Part shown: positions 1 through 5,816 of the stretch, in pieces
Layout of the letters: each line of letters opens with the position of its first letter
How positions within the stretch are numbered: the first letter of the stretch is position 1
From: Lysobacterales bacterium UBA5700
GTDB taxonomy: Bacteria > Pseudomonadota > Gammaproteobacteria > Xanthomonadales > Xanthomonadaceae
NCBI GenBank assembly: GCA_002420085.1
Contig: DIHI01000012.1
Span: forward strand, 36,168 to 43,662
Length of the DNA stretch: 7,495 bases
Direction of reading: 5' to 3'
Translations under genes and position numbers: made by a program
Notes under the pieces: generated by a model
Databases searched by the model: none
What the model was told of the DNA's origin: nothing
The model's input: the letters and a program-made list of their open reading frames with translations, nothing else

Positions 1-35
1 CCCCCAGCCCCCCCCCGACGGTCTGGCGAGGTCGA

Positions 36-812
36 TCAGTTGACCCAGTCTTCCAGTCCGTACTTGGCCAGGATCTGGGCCAGGCGACCGGATGCACGGG
101 CTGTCTTCAGCCCCTCGTCGAAGCGTTGGACCAAGGCCCGGCCACGGGCGTTGGGGGTGCAGGCGACATGCACGCCGTCCGGTTCGGTGAGGTCGTCGCG
201 GATGATCAGGATGCGGTCGCGCATCGACAGTTCGTTGATGGCAGCCGCAGCGACGTTCTTGTCCTCGACGATGATGTCGATGCTGTTGGTGATCAGCTTC
301 ATCACCAGATGCGGGAATGCCTGCCGGCTGCTGCGCTGGCGCGTGACCTTGACGCCCGGTTCTTCCAGGATGGCGTCGATGCGTTCGCCGTAGGAGTAAT
401 TCTCGACCGCGCCGATCCGCAGTTGCTTGAAGTCTTCGAGGTTGTTCAGACGCGGAATACGGTCGGCATGGGCCAGGAAGGCATTGCCGCTGTAGCCCCA
501 CGGTTCGGAGGTCATGGCATGGTCCGGGGTGTCCTCGATGTAGGCACCGACCACGCAATCGACCTGGCCGGCCAGCGCGCGTGGCACGGCGCTGTCCCAG
601 TCCATCAGTCGATACTCGATGCGATCGCCGCTTTGGCTGACGATCTCGCGCAGGAGATCGATCATGTAGCCCTCGTTGGCGGTGTTCGGTGTGCCGTTGT
701 ACGGGAACCAGTGATCGGCCTCGATGGTGATGGTATCGGCGCTGGCAGTGGCGCCGCCGAGCAGGATCGAAGTAGCAAGAGCGATCCTGAAAATGGGTCT
801 GCGAAGCAGCAT
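36..812 (-). CDS. Periplasmic substrate-binding protein, family 3 (PAAT-like)
   Basis: The gene encodes a predicted 258-aa secreted solute-binding protein of the type-II periplasmic binding protein fold (SBP_bac_3, as in polar amino-acid ABC importers). I chose the ATG at 812 because it opens a classic signal peptide (two Arg at residues 4-5, hydrophobic core 7-22, A-S-A cleavage before D26) and has GGAG five bases upstream. A longer in-frame start at 923 would put 37 charged residues before the signal peptide. The mature protein starts with the family-typical strand and W-F-P-Y-N motif (35-39), then G-Y-M-I-D-L-L (48-54), a D-C-V-V-G-A lobe motif (85-90) and an E-P-W-G-Y segment near 103-107. 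The position where amino-acid binders usually have Arg (T-P-E-R) reads T-P-D-H (95-98), so the ligand may not be an amino acid. No permease or ATPase gene is in the window. Family is secure; ligand is unknown. Confidence 0.85.
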   Translation of the reverse strand: MLLRRPIFRIALATSILLGGATASADTITIEADHWFPYNGTPNTANEGYMIDLLREIVSQSGDRIEYRLMDWDSAVPRALAGQVDCVVGAYIEDTPDHAMTSEPWGYSGNAFLAHADRIPRLNNLEDFKQLRIGAVENYSYGERIDAILEEPGVKVTRQRSSRQAFPHLVMKLITNSIDIIVEDKNVAAAAINELSMRDRILIIRDDLTEPDGVHVACTPNARGRALVQRFDEGLKTARASGRLAQILAKYGLEDWVN

Positions 813-817
813 CTCGA

Positions 818-821
818 CTCC
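818..821 (-). promoter_or_regulatory. Ribosome binding site deciding the start of the solute-binding protein gene
   Basis: On the minus strand GGAG lies five bases before the ATG at 812. This supports that start over the upstream in-frame ATG at 923, which would add a non-signal-like N-terminus. Confidence 0.6.
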
Positions 822-845
822 GTTTCCGATGCGTGGGAGGCACCT

Positions 846-874
846 TCTATGCCATGGTCGCACGATCCGGGCAA
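846..874 (-). promoter_or_regulatory. Weak sigma-70 promoter candidate for the solute-binding protein gene
   Basis: On the minus strand TTGCCC (869-874) is followed after 17 bases by CATAGA (846-851). The match is 4/6 for the -35 and 3/6 for the -10. It would start transcription about 30 bases before the ATG at 812. The spacing is good but the sequence match is poor, so this is tentative. The gene may instead be read through from the fad gene 122 nt upstream. Confidence 0.2.
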
Positions 875-879
875 GTGTA

Positions 880-903
880 CCCGCCCGGAAAAGCCCGGAC
901 GGG
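880..903 (-). other. Imperfect GC hairpin after the fad gene
   Basis: Arms at 880-888 and 895-903 pair as 4+4 bp around one C/A mismatch with a 6-nt loop. It lies 32 bases beyond the fad stop codon on the minus strand. No U tract follows, so it is not a canonical intrinsic terminator. It may slow or partly terminate transcription between the two minus-strand genes. Confidence 0.3.
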
Positions 904-934
904 TCGCACTTCTGTGATGGCATTCGCGGATGTC

Positions 935-2968
935 TCAGAGGGCATCCCAGCCCGGTTTGGCCGCAAATCGCGGTCCATGCCGGTCGGCCAGGGCGCGCAG
1001 GCGGGTGGTCAGCACGGCAGCACCGGTCTGACGTGCGTACTGGATCGGGCCGCCTCGGAACGGCGCGAAACCGGTCCCGAAGATCACCCCGGCATCGAGC
1101 AGATCGGCATCGGCGACCACGCCTTCATGCAGGCAGGCGACTGCCTCGTTGACCAGGGGCAGGATCAGGCGGTCCTGGAGGTCGTCGGGGGCGCGGTAGT
1201 CCTTCGGCAGTTCCGGCTTGCGGGCACGGCCGTTCTCCCAGGTGTAGAAGCCCTGGCCATCCTTGCGGCCGCGCTTGCCCGATTCGATCTTGCCTTCCAG
1301 ACCCTTGGGGATTTCCAGGCCGAGGAAGGGCGTCAGCACCCGGGCGACCGAGGCGGCGATGTCCAGGCCGACGGTATCGGCCAGTTCGATCGGCCCCATC
1401 GGCATGCCGAACGCCAGCGCGGCCCGGTCGATGGCGGGGCCGGGGATGCCTTCGTTGTAGCAGGTCATCGCCTCCAGCATGTACGGGAACAGCACCCGGT
1501 TGACCAGGAAGCCGGGGCTGCCTGCGACCACCACCGGCAACTTGCCGATCGCTCGGCAGAATGCCGCCAGACGGTCGGCCGTGGCATCGGCCATGGCATC
1601 GTGGCGGACGATCTCGACCAGGGGCATCATCGCCACGGGGTTGAAGAAGTGCAGGCCGGCGAAGCGTTCGCGATGGGCCAGGCCGCTCGCCAGATCGGCC
1701 AGTGGAATCGAACTGGTGTTGGACGCGAGCAGGGCGATCGGCGTGAGCCGGGCCTCGACGTCGGCGAACAGGGCGCGCTTGGCATCGAGATTCTCGAAGA
1801 TCGCCTCGATCACCAGATCGGCACCCGAGACACCGGAGCCCTCGACATCGGCATTCAGGCGGGCCAGCGTGGCGGCGCGTTGTTCGGGATCACGAACCTT
1901 CTTCTCGAACAGCGTGGCGGCGCGGGCCAGTGCCGGCTCGATGCTGGCGAGTTCGCGATCCTGCACGCTGACCCGCATGCCCTTGAGCGCACACCAGGCG
2001 GCAATGTCGCCACCCATCACCCCGGCGCCGACGACATGCACCGATGTGATGCCGTGATCGCCGCCGCCGAGCCCCTTCAACGCTTCCTGGAGGAAGTAGA
2101 CCCGGACCAGGTTGCGCGCGGTGTCGGTCTTGGCCAGTCGTGCCACCGAACGGGCTTCGGCCGCAAGCCTGGCTTGCATGCTGCCGCCGGCCCGACGCCA
2201 GGTATCGATCAGCGCGAAGGGGGCGGGGTAGTGTTCGCGCCGGGCCTTGCGGGCGACCTGTTTGACCAGAATCGGCGCCAGAATCTGCCGTACCGGCCAC
2301 AGGTTGCTGGCCCAGGCCAGCAGCCGCTGCTGTACCGGGCGGGTCGGAGGCCGCTGGGCCAGACCAATGGCGGCATCCAGCAGCAGGGCAGGAGCCGCCA
2401 CCTGGTCGATCAGGCCCATGGCCCGCGCTGCCTTGGCCGACAGCGCGCGCCCGGTGAGCATCAGGTCCATTGCGGCGGGTGCGCCCACCAACAGCGGCAA
2501 GCGGACGCTGCCACCCCAGCCGGGATAGATGCCGAGTTTGACCTCGGGCAGGCCGATCCGGGTGTCGTCCTGGTCGCTGGCGACCCGATGGCGGCAGGCC
2601 AGGGCCAGTTCGGTGCCACCGCCCATGCAGTGGCCGTGGATGGCCGCCACGGTCGGCATCGGCAGTTCCGCGATCCGCTGAAACAGCCGTTGCCCGGCCT
2701 GGATGCGGTCGAGGGTGCTGCCCTCGGCATCGAACTGTTGGAACTCGCGGATATCGGCGCCAGGGATGAAGCCGGCGGCCTTGCCGGAGGCGAACACCAC
2801 CCCGGCCGGTCGCTCGATCGCCAGCCGTTCGACGATCAGTTCGAGTTCGTCGAGCACCGCCCGCGACAGGGCGTTGACCTTGTCGTCGGCACGATCGAGA
2901 GTGAGCACCACGATCCGGTCGGATCGGGTTTCCGTGCGCCAGTGTCGGCATTGAAGACCGTCAAACAT
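935..2968 (-). CDS. Bifunctional enoyl-CoA hydratase / 3-hydroxyacyl-CoA dehydrogenase (FadB/FadJ-like)
   Basis: The 677-aa product joins two fatty-acid beta-oxidation enzymes: hydration of trans-2-enoyl-CoA to L-3-hydroxyacyl-CoA, then NAD-dependent oxidation to 3-ketoacyl-CoA. The N-terminal crotonase domain (about 1-190) shows the oxyanion-hole segment I-P-G-A-D-I (68-73) and both catalytic glutamates, E120 in G-G-G-T-E and E142 in L-P-E-V-K-L-G-I. A Rossmann domain starts near 308 with G-A-G-V-M-G-G (314-320). The dehydrogenase His-Glu pair is H440 in H-F-F-N-P and E452, and P-G-F-L-V-N-R (485-491) is also present. The C-terminal helical domain runs from about 485 to the end. The product is shorter than E. 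coli FadB (729 aa), mainly in the C-terminal tail. The ATG at 2968 is preferred to the GTG at 2977 because AGGTGG sits five bases before the ATG and overlaps the GTG. No thiolase (fadA/fadI) gene is next to it, so FadB versus FadJ cannot be decided. Confidence 0.93.
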   Translation of the reverse strand: MFDGLQCRHWRTETRSDRIVVLTLDRADDKVNALSRAVLDELELIVERLAIERPAGVVFASGKAAGFIPGADIREFQQFDAEGSTLDRIQAGQRLFQRIAELPMPTVAAIHGHCMGGGTELALACRHRVASDQDDTRIGLPEVKLGIYPGWGGSVRLPLLVGAPAAMDLMLTGRALSAKAARAMGLIDQVAAPALLLDAAIGLAQRPPTRPVQQRLLAWASNLWPVRQILAPILVKQVARKARREHYPAPFALIDTWRRAGGSMQARLAAEARSVARLAKTDTARNLVRVYFLQEALKGLGGGDHGITSVHVVGAGVMGGDIAAWCALKGMRVSVQDRELASIEPALARAATLFEKKVRDPEQRAATLARLNADVEGSGVSGADLVIEAIFENLDAKRALFADVEARLTPIALLASNTSSIPLADLASGLAHRERFAGLHFFNPVAMMPLVEIVRHDAMADATADRLAAFCRAIGKLPVVVAGSPGFLVNRVLFPYMLEAMTCYNEGIPGPAIDRAALAFGMPMGPIELADTVGLDIAASVARVLTPFLGLEIPKGLEGKIESGKRGRKDGQGFYTWENGRARKPELPKDYRAPDDLQDRLILPLVNEAVACLHEGVVADADLLDAGVIFGTGFAPFRGGPIQYARQTGAAVLTTRLRALADRHGPRFAAKPGWDAL

Positions 2969-2973
2969 GGAAT

Positions 2974-2979
2974 CCACCT
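2974..2979 (-). promoter_or_regulatory. Ribosome binding site deciding the fad gene start
   Basis: Minus-strand AGGTGG ends five bases before the ATG at 2968. The alternative GTG start at 2977 lies inside this motif and has no purine-rich site of its own upstream, so translation most likely begins at M-F-D-G-L. Confidence 0.6.
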
Positions 2980-3003
2980 GAGAATTTTCGGCTGCGAACC
3001 CGT

Positions 3004-3033
3004 ATCATCGGGCTTGGCTGGAAGGCCGGTCAA
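3004..3033 (-). promoter_or_regulatory. Candidate sigma-70 promoter of the fad gene
   Basis: On the minus strand TTGACC (3028-3033) and GATGAT (3004-3009) are separated by 18 bases, matching 5/6 and 4/6 of the consensus hexamers. The expected start near 2997 gives a leader of about 30 nt that contains the AGGTGG site. It lies back to back with the sigma-E promoter of rpoE, the two -35 boxes being 14 bp apart. This comes from the sequence only. Confidence 0.4.
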
Positions 3034-3047
3034 ATCGACCGTCGGCG

Positions 3048-3075
3048 GGAACTTTCCAGCCCCATGGATGTCAGA
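3048..3075 (+). promoter_or_regulatory. Sigma-E (AlgU) autoregulatory promoter of rpoE
   Basis: GGAACTT (3048-3054) is followed after exactly 16 bases by TCAGA (3071-3075). The known sigma-E/AlgU consensus is GGAACTT, 16-17 bases, TCTGA or TCAAA, so the -35 is perfect and the -10 differs by one base. Transcription should start near 3081-3083, some 35 nt ahead of the preferred rpoE start codon at 3118. Its position directly ahead of rpoE implies that sigma-E activates its own operon, as known in E. coli and Pseudomonas. Confidence 0.85.
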
Positions 3076-3102
3076 GCATGCGGCCCGTGAGCCGTGTCGA
3101 CT

Positions 3103-3106
3103 GGAG
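3103..3106 (+). promoter_or_regulatory. Likely ribosome binding site of rpoE
   Basis: GGAG lies 11 bases before the GTG at 3118, a slightly long but workable spacing. It is the only clear purine-rich site downstream of the predicted transcription start. It cannot serve the GTG codons at 3094 or 3106, because it lies after the first and overlaps the second. Confidence 0.45.
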
Positions 3107-3117
3107 TGCCGACCCTC

Positions 3118-3711
3118 GTGGGTGATAACGAAATCGATCAGGAAATCGTCGAGCGGGTACGACAGGGCGACACGCGCGCCTTCGACCTGATCGTCCGAAA
3201 GTACCAGCATAAGCTGACCAGCCTGGTCTCGCGTTACCTTTCCGACTGGAGCGAGTGTCAGGATGTCGTCCAGGAAACCTTCATCCGCGCCTACCGGGCG
3301 CTCGGCAGTTTTCGGGGCGACAGCCAACTCTACACCTGGCTGTACAAGATTGCCGTGAACACCGCCAAGAATCACCTCATGTCCAACAGTCGGCGGCCGC
3401 CGGCTGACGACGTCGATGCCGCCGATGCCGAACGTTACGACGCCGGTGAGCGGCTGCGCGACAGCGACACCCCCGAACACCAGTTGCTGCGCCAGGAAAT
3501 CGAGCAGACCGTGACCGCGACCGTCGAGGCACTGCCGGAGGAACTCCGGGTCGCGATCACCCTGCGCGAAGTCGATGGCCTGAGCTACGAACAGATCGCC
3601 GAAGTCATGGAGTGCCCGATCGGAACCGTCCGCTCGCGCATCTTCCGTGCCCGCGAGGCGATCGATCTGCAACTGCGACCCCTGCTCGACACCGACCGCG
3701 CCCGGCCATGA
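3118..3711 (+). CDS. rpoE: RNA polymerase sigma-E factor (RpoE/AlgU), ECF group
   Basis: The 197-aa product is an extracytoplasmic-function sigma factor that directs RNA polymerase to envelope-stress promoters. Region 2 (about 20-90) contains K-Y-Q-H-K (28-32), Q-D-V-V-Q-E-T-F-I-R-A-Y-R (48-60), F-R-G-D-S (65-69), Y-T-W-L-Y (72-76) and N-T-A-K-N-H (81-86), all typical of the RpoE/AlgU subgroup. Region 4 (about 130-185) has L-P-E-E-L-R and the helix-turn-helix core G-L-S-Y-E-Q-I-A then P-I-G-T-V-R-S-R-I-F-R-A-R. The GTG at 3118 is preferred over the GTG at 3094 because the N-terminus then aligns residue for residue with the E. coli RpoE start as I recall it, and because the GTG at 3094 would leave a leader of only about 12 nt with no ribosome site. 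A sigma-E promoter precedes it. The stop overlaps the rseA start (ATGA), so translation is coupled. Confidence 0.96.
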   Translation: MGDNEIDQEIVERVRQGDTRAFDLIVRKYQHKLTSLVSRYLSDWSECQDVVQETFIRAYRALGSFRGDSQLYTWLYKIAVNTAKNHLMSNSRRPPADDVDAADAERYDAGERLRDSDTPEHQLLRQEIEQTVTATVEALPEELRVAITLREVDGLSYEQIAEVMECPIGTVRSRIFRAREAIDLQLRPLLDTDRARP

Positions 3712-4298
3712 ACGCACCCATCGATCCCGTCCTGTTTGAAGAACTGTCCAGTCTGATCGACGCCGAACTGCCGTCCGATCGGCGGCGTTTCATGCTGCGC
3801 CGGCTGAGCGCCGATGCCGGTCTGGGCCATGCCTGGGAGCGCTATCACCTGATCGGCGACTGCCTCCGGCAACGGATCACCGCTCCCGCTGATGCCGGTC
3901 TGCGCGAGCGGGTCGCTGCCGAGATCGCGCGCCAGCCGACTTCGATCAAAGCGATCAACCGGCCTGGCCGAGTACGCGACTGGGTCAGCGGTGCTGCCGT
4001 GGCCGCCTCGCTGGCTCTGTCGCTGTCCCTGGTCCTGATTCGCCCGGATGTCGATCCCGACGCCGCCGATCCGGTCGCCCGGTCGGCCCGGTCGGCCCGG
4101 TCGGCCGGTGCGGACTCGCTCGCACCGTCGGCCGCATCCATTTCCGAGGCTGAATTCGAGGCCTACCTGATCCGACACAACAATGCCCTGCGCGAGAGCG
4201 GCCTCGAAGGCTTCGCGCCGTTCGTCGATCTGGTCACCAGTGCCGGCACCGATTCGGCGATCGAACGCGCCCGCAACGGAGCGACGGAACTGCGCTGA
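3708..4298 (+). CDS. rseA: Sigma-E anti-sigma factor RseA (MucA-like)
   Basis: The 196-aa product is a single-pass inner-membrane anti-sigma factor. The cytoplasmic RseA_N-type domain (about 7-80) has the usual opening F-E-E-L-S-S-L-I-D-A-E-L (10-21), the R-F-M-L-R-R-L segment (27-33) and W-E-R-Y-H-L-I-G-D (43-51), which in the family bind and mask the sigma factor. One membrane segment spans about 92-111. The periplasmic part ends with a conserved-looking stretch, E-A-Y-L-I-R-H-N (151-158) followed by a G-F-A-P-F-V motif, resembling the MucA/RseA C-terminus that binds RseB and is cut by site-1 protease. Length is close to MucA (194 aa). No ribosome site precedes the ATG, which overlaps the rpoE stop, fitting translational coupling and stoichiometric production with RpoE. 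The periplasmic linker carries a triplicated R-S-A unit (125-133). Confidence 0.93.
   Translation: MNAPIDPVLFEELSSLIDAELPSDRRRFMLRRLSADAGLGHAWERYHLIGDCLRQRITAPADAGLRERVAAEIARQPTSIKAINRPGRVRDWVSGAAVAASLALSLSLVLIRPDVDPDAADPVARSARSARSAGADSLAPSAASISEAEFEAYLIRHNNALRESGLEGFAPFVDLVTSAGTDSAIERARNGATELR
4080..4106 (+). repeat. 9-bp tandem repeat, three copies, inside rseA
   Basis: Three perfect in-frame copies of CGGTCGGCC encode Arg-Ser-Ala three times in the periplasmic linker of RseA, residues 125-133. A degenerate partial copy (GGTCGCCC) precedes it at 4073-4080. Gain or loss of a unit would change linker length by three residues without shifting the frame. Confidence 0.9.
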
Positions 4299-5230
4299 TG
4301 ACCCGGTGGCTGCTGCTCCTGCTGTGGCTCCCTTCCACCGTTCTGGCCGATGGTGCCGAGCGCTGGCTGGCACGGATGAGCGAATCCGTGCGCGACACCG
4401 ACTACGAAGGCACGCTGATCTACATGGATGGCGTGCGCATGGAGATGATGCGCATCTATCGATCGGCCTCGGATGACCGGGAACGGGTGGTCACCCTGTC
4501 CGGACCACATCGCGAGGTGATCCGCCAGGGTCGCAGCGTCACCTGCATCGGACTTGGCCGGCCGGCCACCATCTACGACGACCTGGGCCTGTCGGCACTG
4601 GTGCCGGTGGCCGATGCCCTGCGCGCCGGCGGTGACGCACATTATCGGCTGGATGCGCTGGGTGAGGACCGCGCCGCCGGCCGGGTCGCCCAGCGGATCG
4701 AGGTCCGTCCGCTGGATGCCTTCCGCTACGGCTATCGGCTCTGGCTGGAGGCCGAGTCCGGTTTTCCCTTGCGGGTTGCCCTGCTCGATGCCGATGGCAA
4801 GGTGCTGGAGGATCTCGCCTTCACCGACATCGCGCTCGGCAAGGTTCCCGACGCCGGCTCGCTGGAGCCGGGCAGCGATCAGGCATTGCGTCGGGTCAGT
4901 CTGCCGGCCGCCGTCGAGCCCGAGCAGACCGCCCGGCATCCGGCGCCGATCGGTGTCCCCGACGGCTACACCGTGGTCCGCCACGAGATCAACCCCCAGC
5001 AGGAAGAACACTGGGTGTTCAGCGATGGGCTCGCCAGCGTATCGGTCTACGTCAAGCCGGCACCCGGCAGCGCTTCCGCCGAGCGCGACAATCGCGCAGG
5101 TTCGGTCAATGGCAAGCTGATCCAGCGCGGCGGTCGGCGGGTCTACGCCATGGGCAAGGTGCCGGCAGCTACGGTCGATCGTCTGGCTCAGGCCGTGGCC
5201 GATCATCGGCAGACCGCGCCCGATGGCTGA
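4298..5230 (+). CDS. rseB: Sigma-E regulatory protein RseB (MucB-like), periplasmic
   Basis: The 310-aa product is a periplasmic negative regulator. In the family it binds the periplasmic part of RseA, shields it from site-1 protease, and releases it on sensing lipid or LPS intermediates. A short signal peptide (hydrophobic core 4-16, V-L-A cleavage before D18) is followed by an N-terminal LolA-like domain (about 18-190) beginning W-L-A-R-M, with the typical Y-E-G-T-L-I-Y (36-42) and Y-G-Y-R-L-W-L (145-151). The smaller C-terminal MucB/RseB domain (about 210-305) contains V-P-D-G-Y (220-224) and E-H-W-V-F-S-D-G-L-A-S-V-S-V-Y. The length agrees with MucB/RseB (about 316-318 aa). The ATG shares one base with the rseA stop (TGATG). 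The 3' end overlaps rseC by 8 nt, so the three rse genes are translationally linked. Confidence 0.94.
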   Translation: MTRWLLLLLWLPSTVLADGAERWLARMSESVRDTDYEGTLIYMDGVRMEMMRIYRSASDDRERVVTLSGPHREVIRQGRSVTCIGLGRPATIYDDLGLSALVPVADALRAGGDAHYRLDALGEDRAAGRVAQRIEVRPLDAFRYGYRLWLEAESGFPLRVALLDADGKVLEDLAFTDIALGKVPDAGSLEPGSDQALRRVSLPAAVEPEQTARHPAPIGVPDGYTVVRHEINPQQEEHWVFSDGLASVSVYVKPAPGSASAERDNRAGSVNGKLIQRGGRRVYAMGKVPAATVDRLAQAVADHRQTAPDG

Positions 5231-5744
5231 GCGCCGCGCCCGGCTGGTGGCGATCGAGCCCGATGGCCTGGTGTTCGAGGTCGAGGAGGATCGCTGCCGG
5301 GACTGTTCGATCGGCTGTGCCGGTCGTTGCAACCTGTTCGTCACCGATGCCGATCGTCGGCTGCGCCTGGCGTTGCCGGGTCGGAATCGATCGATGTCCG
5401 ATGCACGTTCGCCCGATGCACGTTCGCCCGGTGATTCGGGCGGTGATGATCGAGTGGCACCGTTCGGCCTGAGCGTCGGCGCCGATGTTCTGATCGAACT
5501 TGACGAGGCGCGGCTGCGCCAGGCCGGCTATCACGGTTACGGCCTGGCCCTGCTGGCCCTGTTGCTCGGAGCGGCGGCCGGTGCTGGTTCGGCTGCCTTG
5601 GCGGCGAGCCTGGGCTTGAAAGTCGATCCCGATGTCCCGACCTTGATCGGAATGGCGCTCGCCCTGGCGATCGCCATCCGGCGGGTGCGTGGTCGGGAAC
5701 CGCAACCGACCGTGCGTCCGGTTGGTTTTCCCACCGTCGGCTAG
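5223..5744 (+). CDS. rseC: Sigma-E accessory inner-membrane protein RseC (MucC-like)
   Basis: The 173-aa product fits the RseC/MucC family by position after rseB and by architecture. It has an N-terminal cytoplasmic domain with a cysteine cluster, then two membrane segments (about 105-131 and 137-154) and a short basic tail. The opening A-R-L-V-A-I-E-P-D-G-L-V-F-E-V resembles the family's beta-rich N-terminus. The cluster is C25-X2-C28-X3-C32-X3-C36, whereas E. coli RseC, from memory, has a C-X2-C-X5-C arrangement. Genetic roles of RseC/MucC in sigma-E control are modest, and the related RnfF acts in electron transport or thiamine biosynthesis. Residues 60-69 are a duplicated D-A-R-S-P coming from a 15-bp tandem repeat. 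The start codon lies inside rseB with no clear ribosome site, suggesting coupled translation. Sequence similarity in this family is low, so confidence rests partly on context. Confidence 0.88.
   Translation: MAERRARLVAIEPDGLVFEVEEDRCRDCSIGCAGRCNLFVTDADRRLRLALPGRNRSMSDARSPDARSPGDSGGDDRVAPFGLSVGADVLIELDEARLRQAGYHGYGLALLALLLGAAAGAGSAALAASLGLKVDPDVPTLIGMALALAIAIRRVRGREPQPTVRPVGFPTVG
5400..5429 (+). repeat. 15-bp perfect tandem duplication inside rseC
   Basis: Two perfect copies of GATGCACGTTCGCCC (5400-5414 and 5415-5429) encode Asp-Ala-Arg-Ser-Pro twice, in frame, between the cysteine cluster and the membrane segments of RseC. Identity at every base, including third codon positions, suggests a recent slippage duplication in a flexible loop. 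Confidence 0.95.
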
Positions 5745-5771
5745 CCCGGTCCGGTCGCTGGCCGCACCGTA

Positions 5772-5799
5772 CCCTTTCCATCAGCCCCCTTTCCGTCAG
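5772..5799 (+). repeat. Imperfect 13-bp direct repeat upstream of degP/mucD
   Basis: CCCTTTCCATCAG (5772-5784) recurs as CCCTTTCCGTCAG (5787-5799), differing at one base, with a 15-bp period. The pair fills much of the 72-nt gap between rseC and the protease gene and ends 17 bases before its ATG. It could be a regulator site or simple slippage. No promoter could be recognised with confidence in this gap. Confidence 0.75.
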
Positions 5800-5816
5800 A
5801 CCTCCGAGAGATCGCC

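Noticed and set aside
1..35. C-rich tract with a nine-C run, considered as a phase-variable or terminator element
   Set aside because: It lies downstream of the solute-binding protein stop at the window edge. Only a 4-bp CCAG/CTGG pairing is possible and no reading frame is seen to depend on the run, so nothing can be claimed.
3003..3008. Plus-strand TATCAT as the -10 of a second, sigma-70 promoter for rpoE
   Set aside because: The hexamer is a good match, but no acceptable -35 lies 16-18 bases upstream and there is no extended -10 TG. The same bases also form part of the proposed minus-strand fad -10.
833..3190. Very long plus-strand open frame (785 codons) antisense to the fad gene
   Set aside because: The minus-strand frame encodes a complete beta-oxidation enzyme with all catalytic motifs. 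The antisense frame has low-complexity Gly/Gln/His/Arg-rich composition and no recognisable motif, as expected of a GC-rich mirror frame.
5496..5522. GAACTT inside rseC as a sigma-E -35
   Set aside because: No TCTGA, TCAGA or TCAAA occurs 16-17 bases downstream, so it is a chance match within codons for Glu-Leu.
5771..5800. Possible internal sigma-E promoter before mucD (TCAGA at 5796)
   Set aside because: The TCAGA resembles a sigma-E -10, but no GAACTT-like -35 lies 16-17 bases upstream. The nearest ACCCTT lacks the key AAC bases and is 19 bases away.
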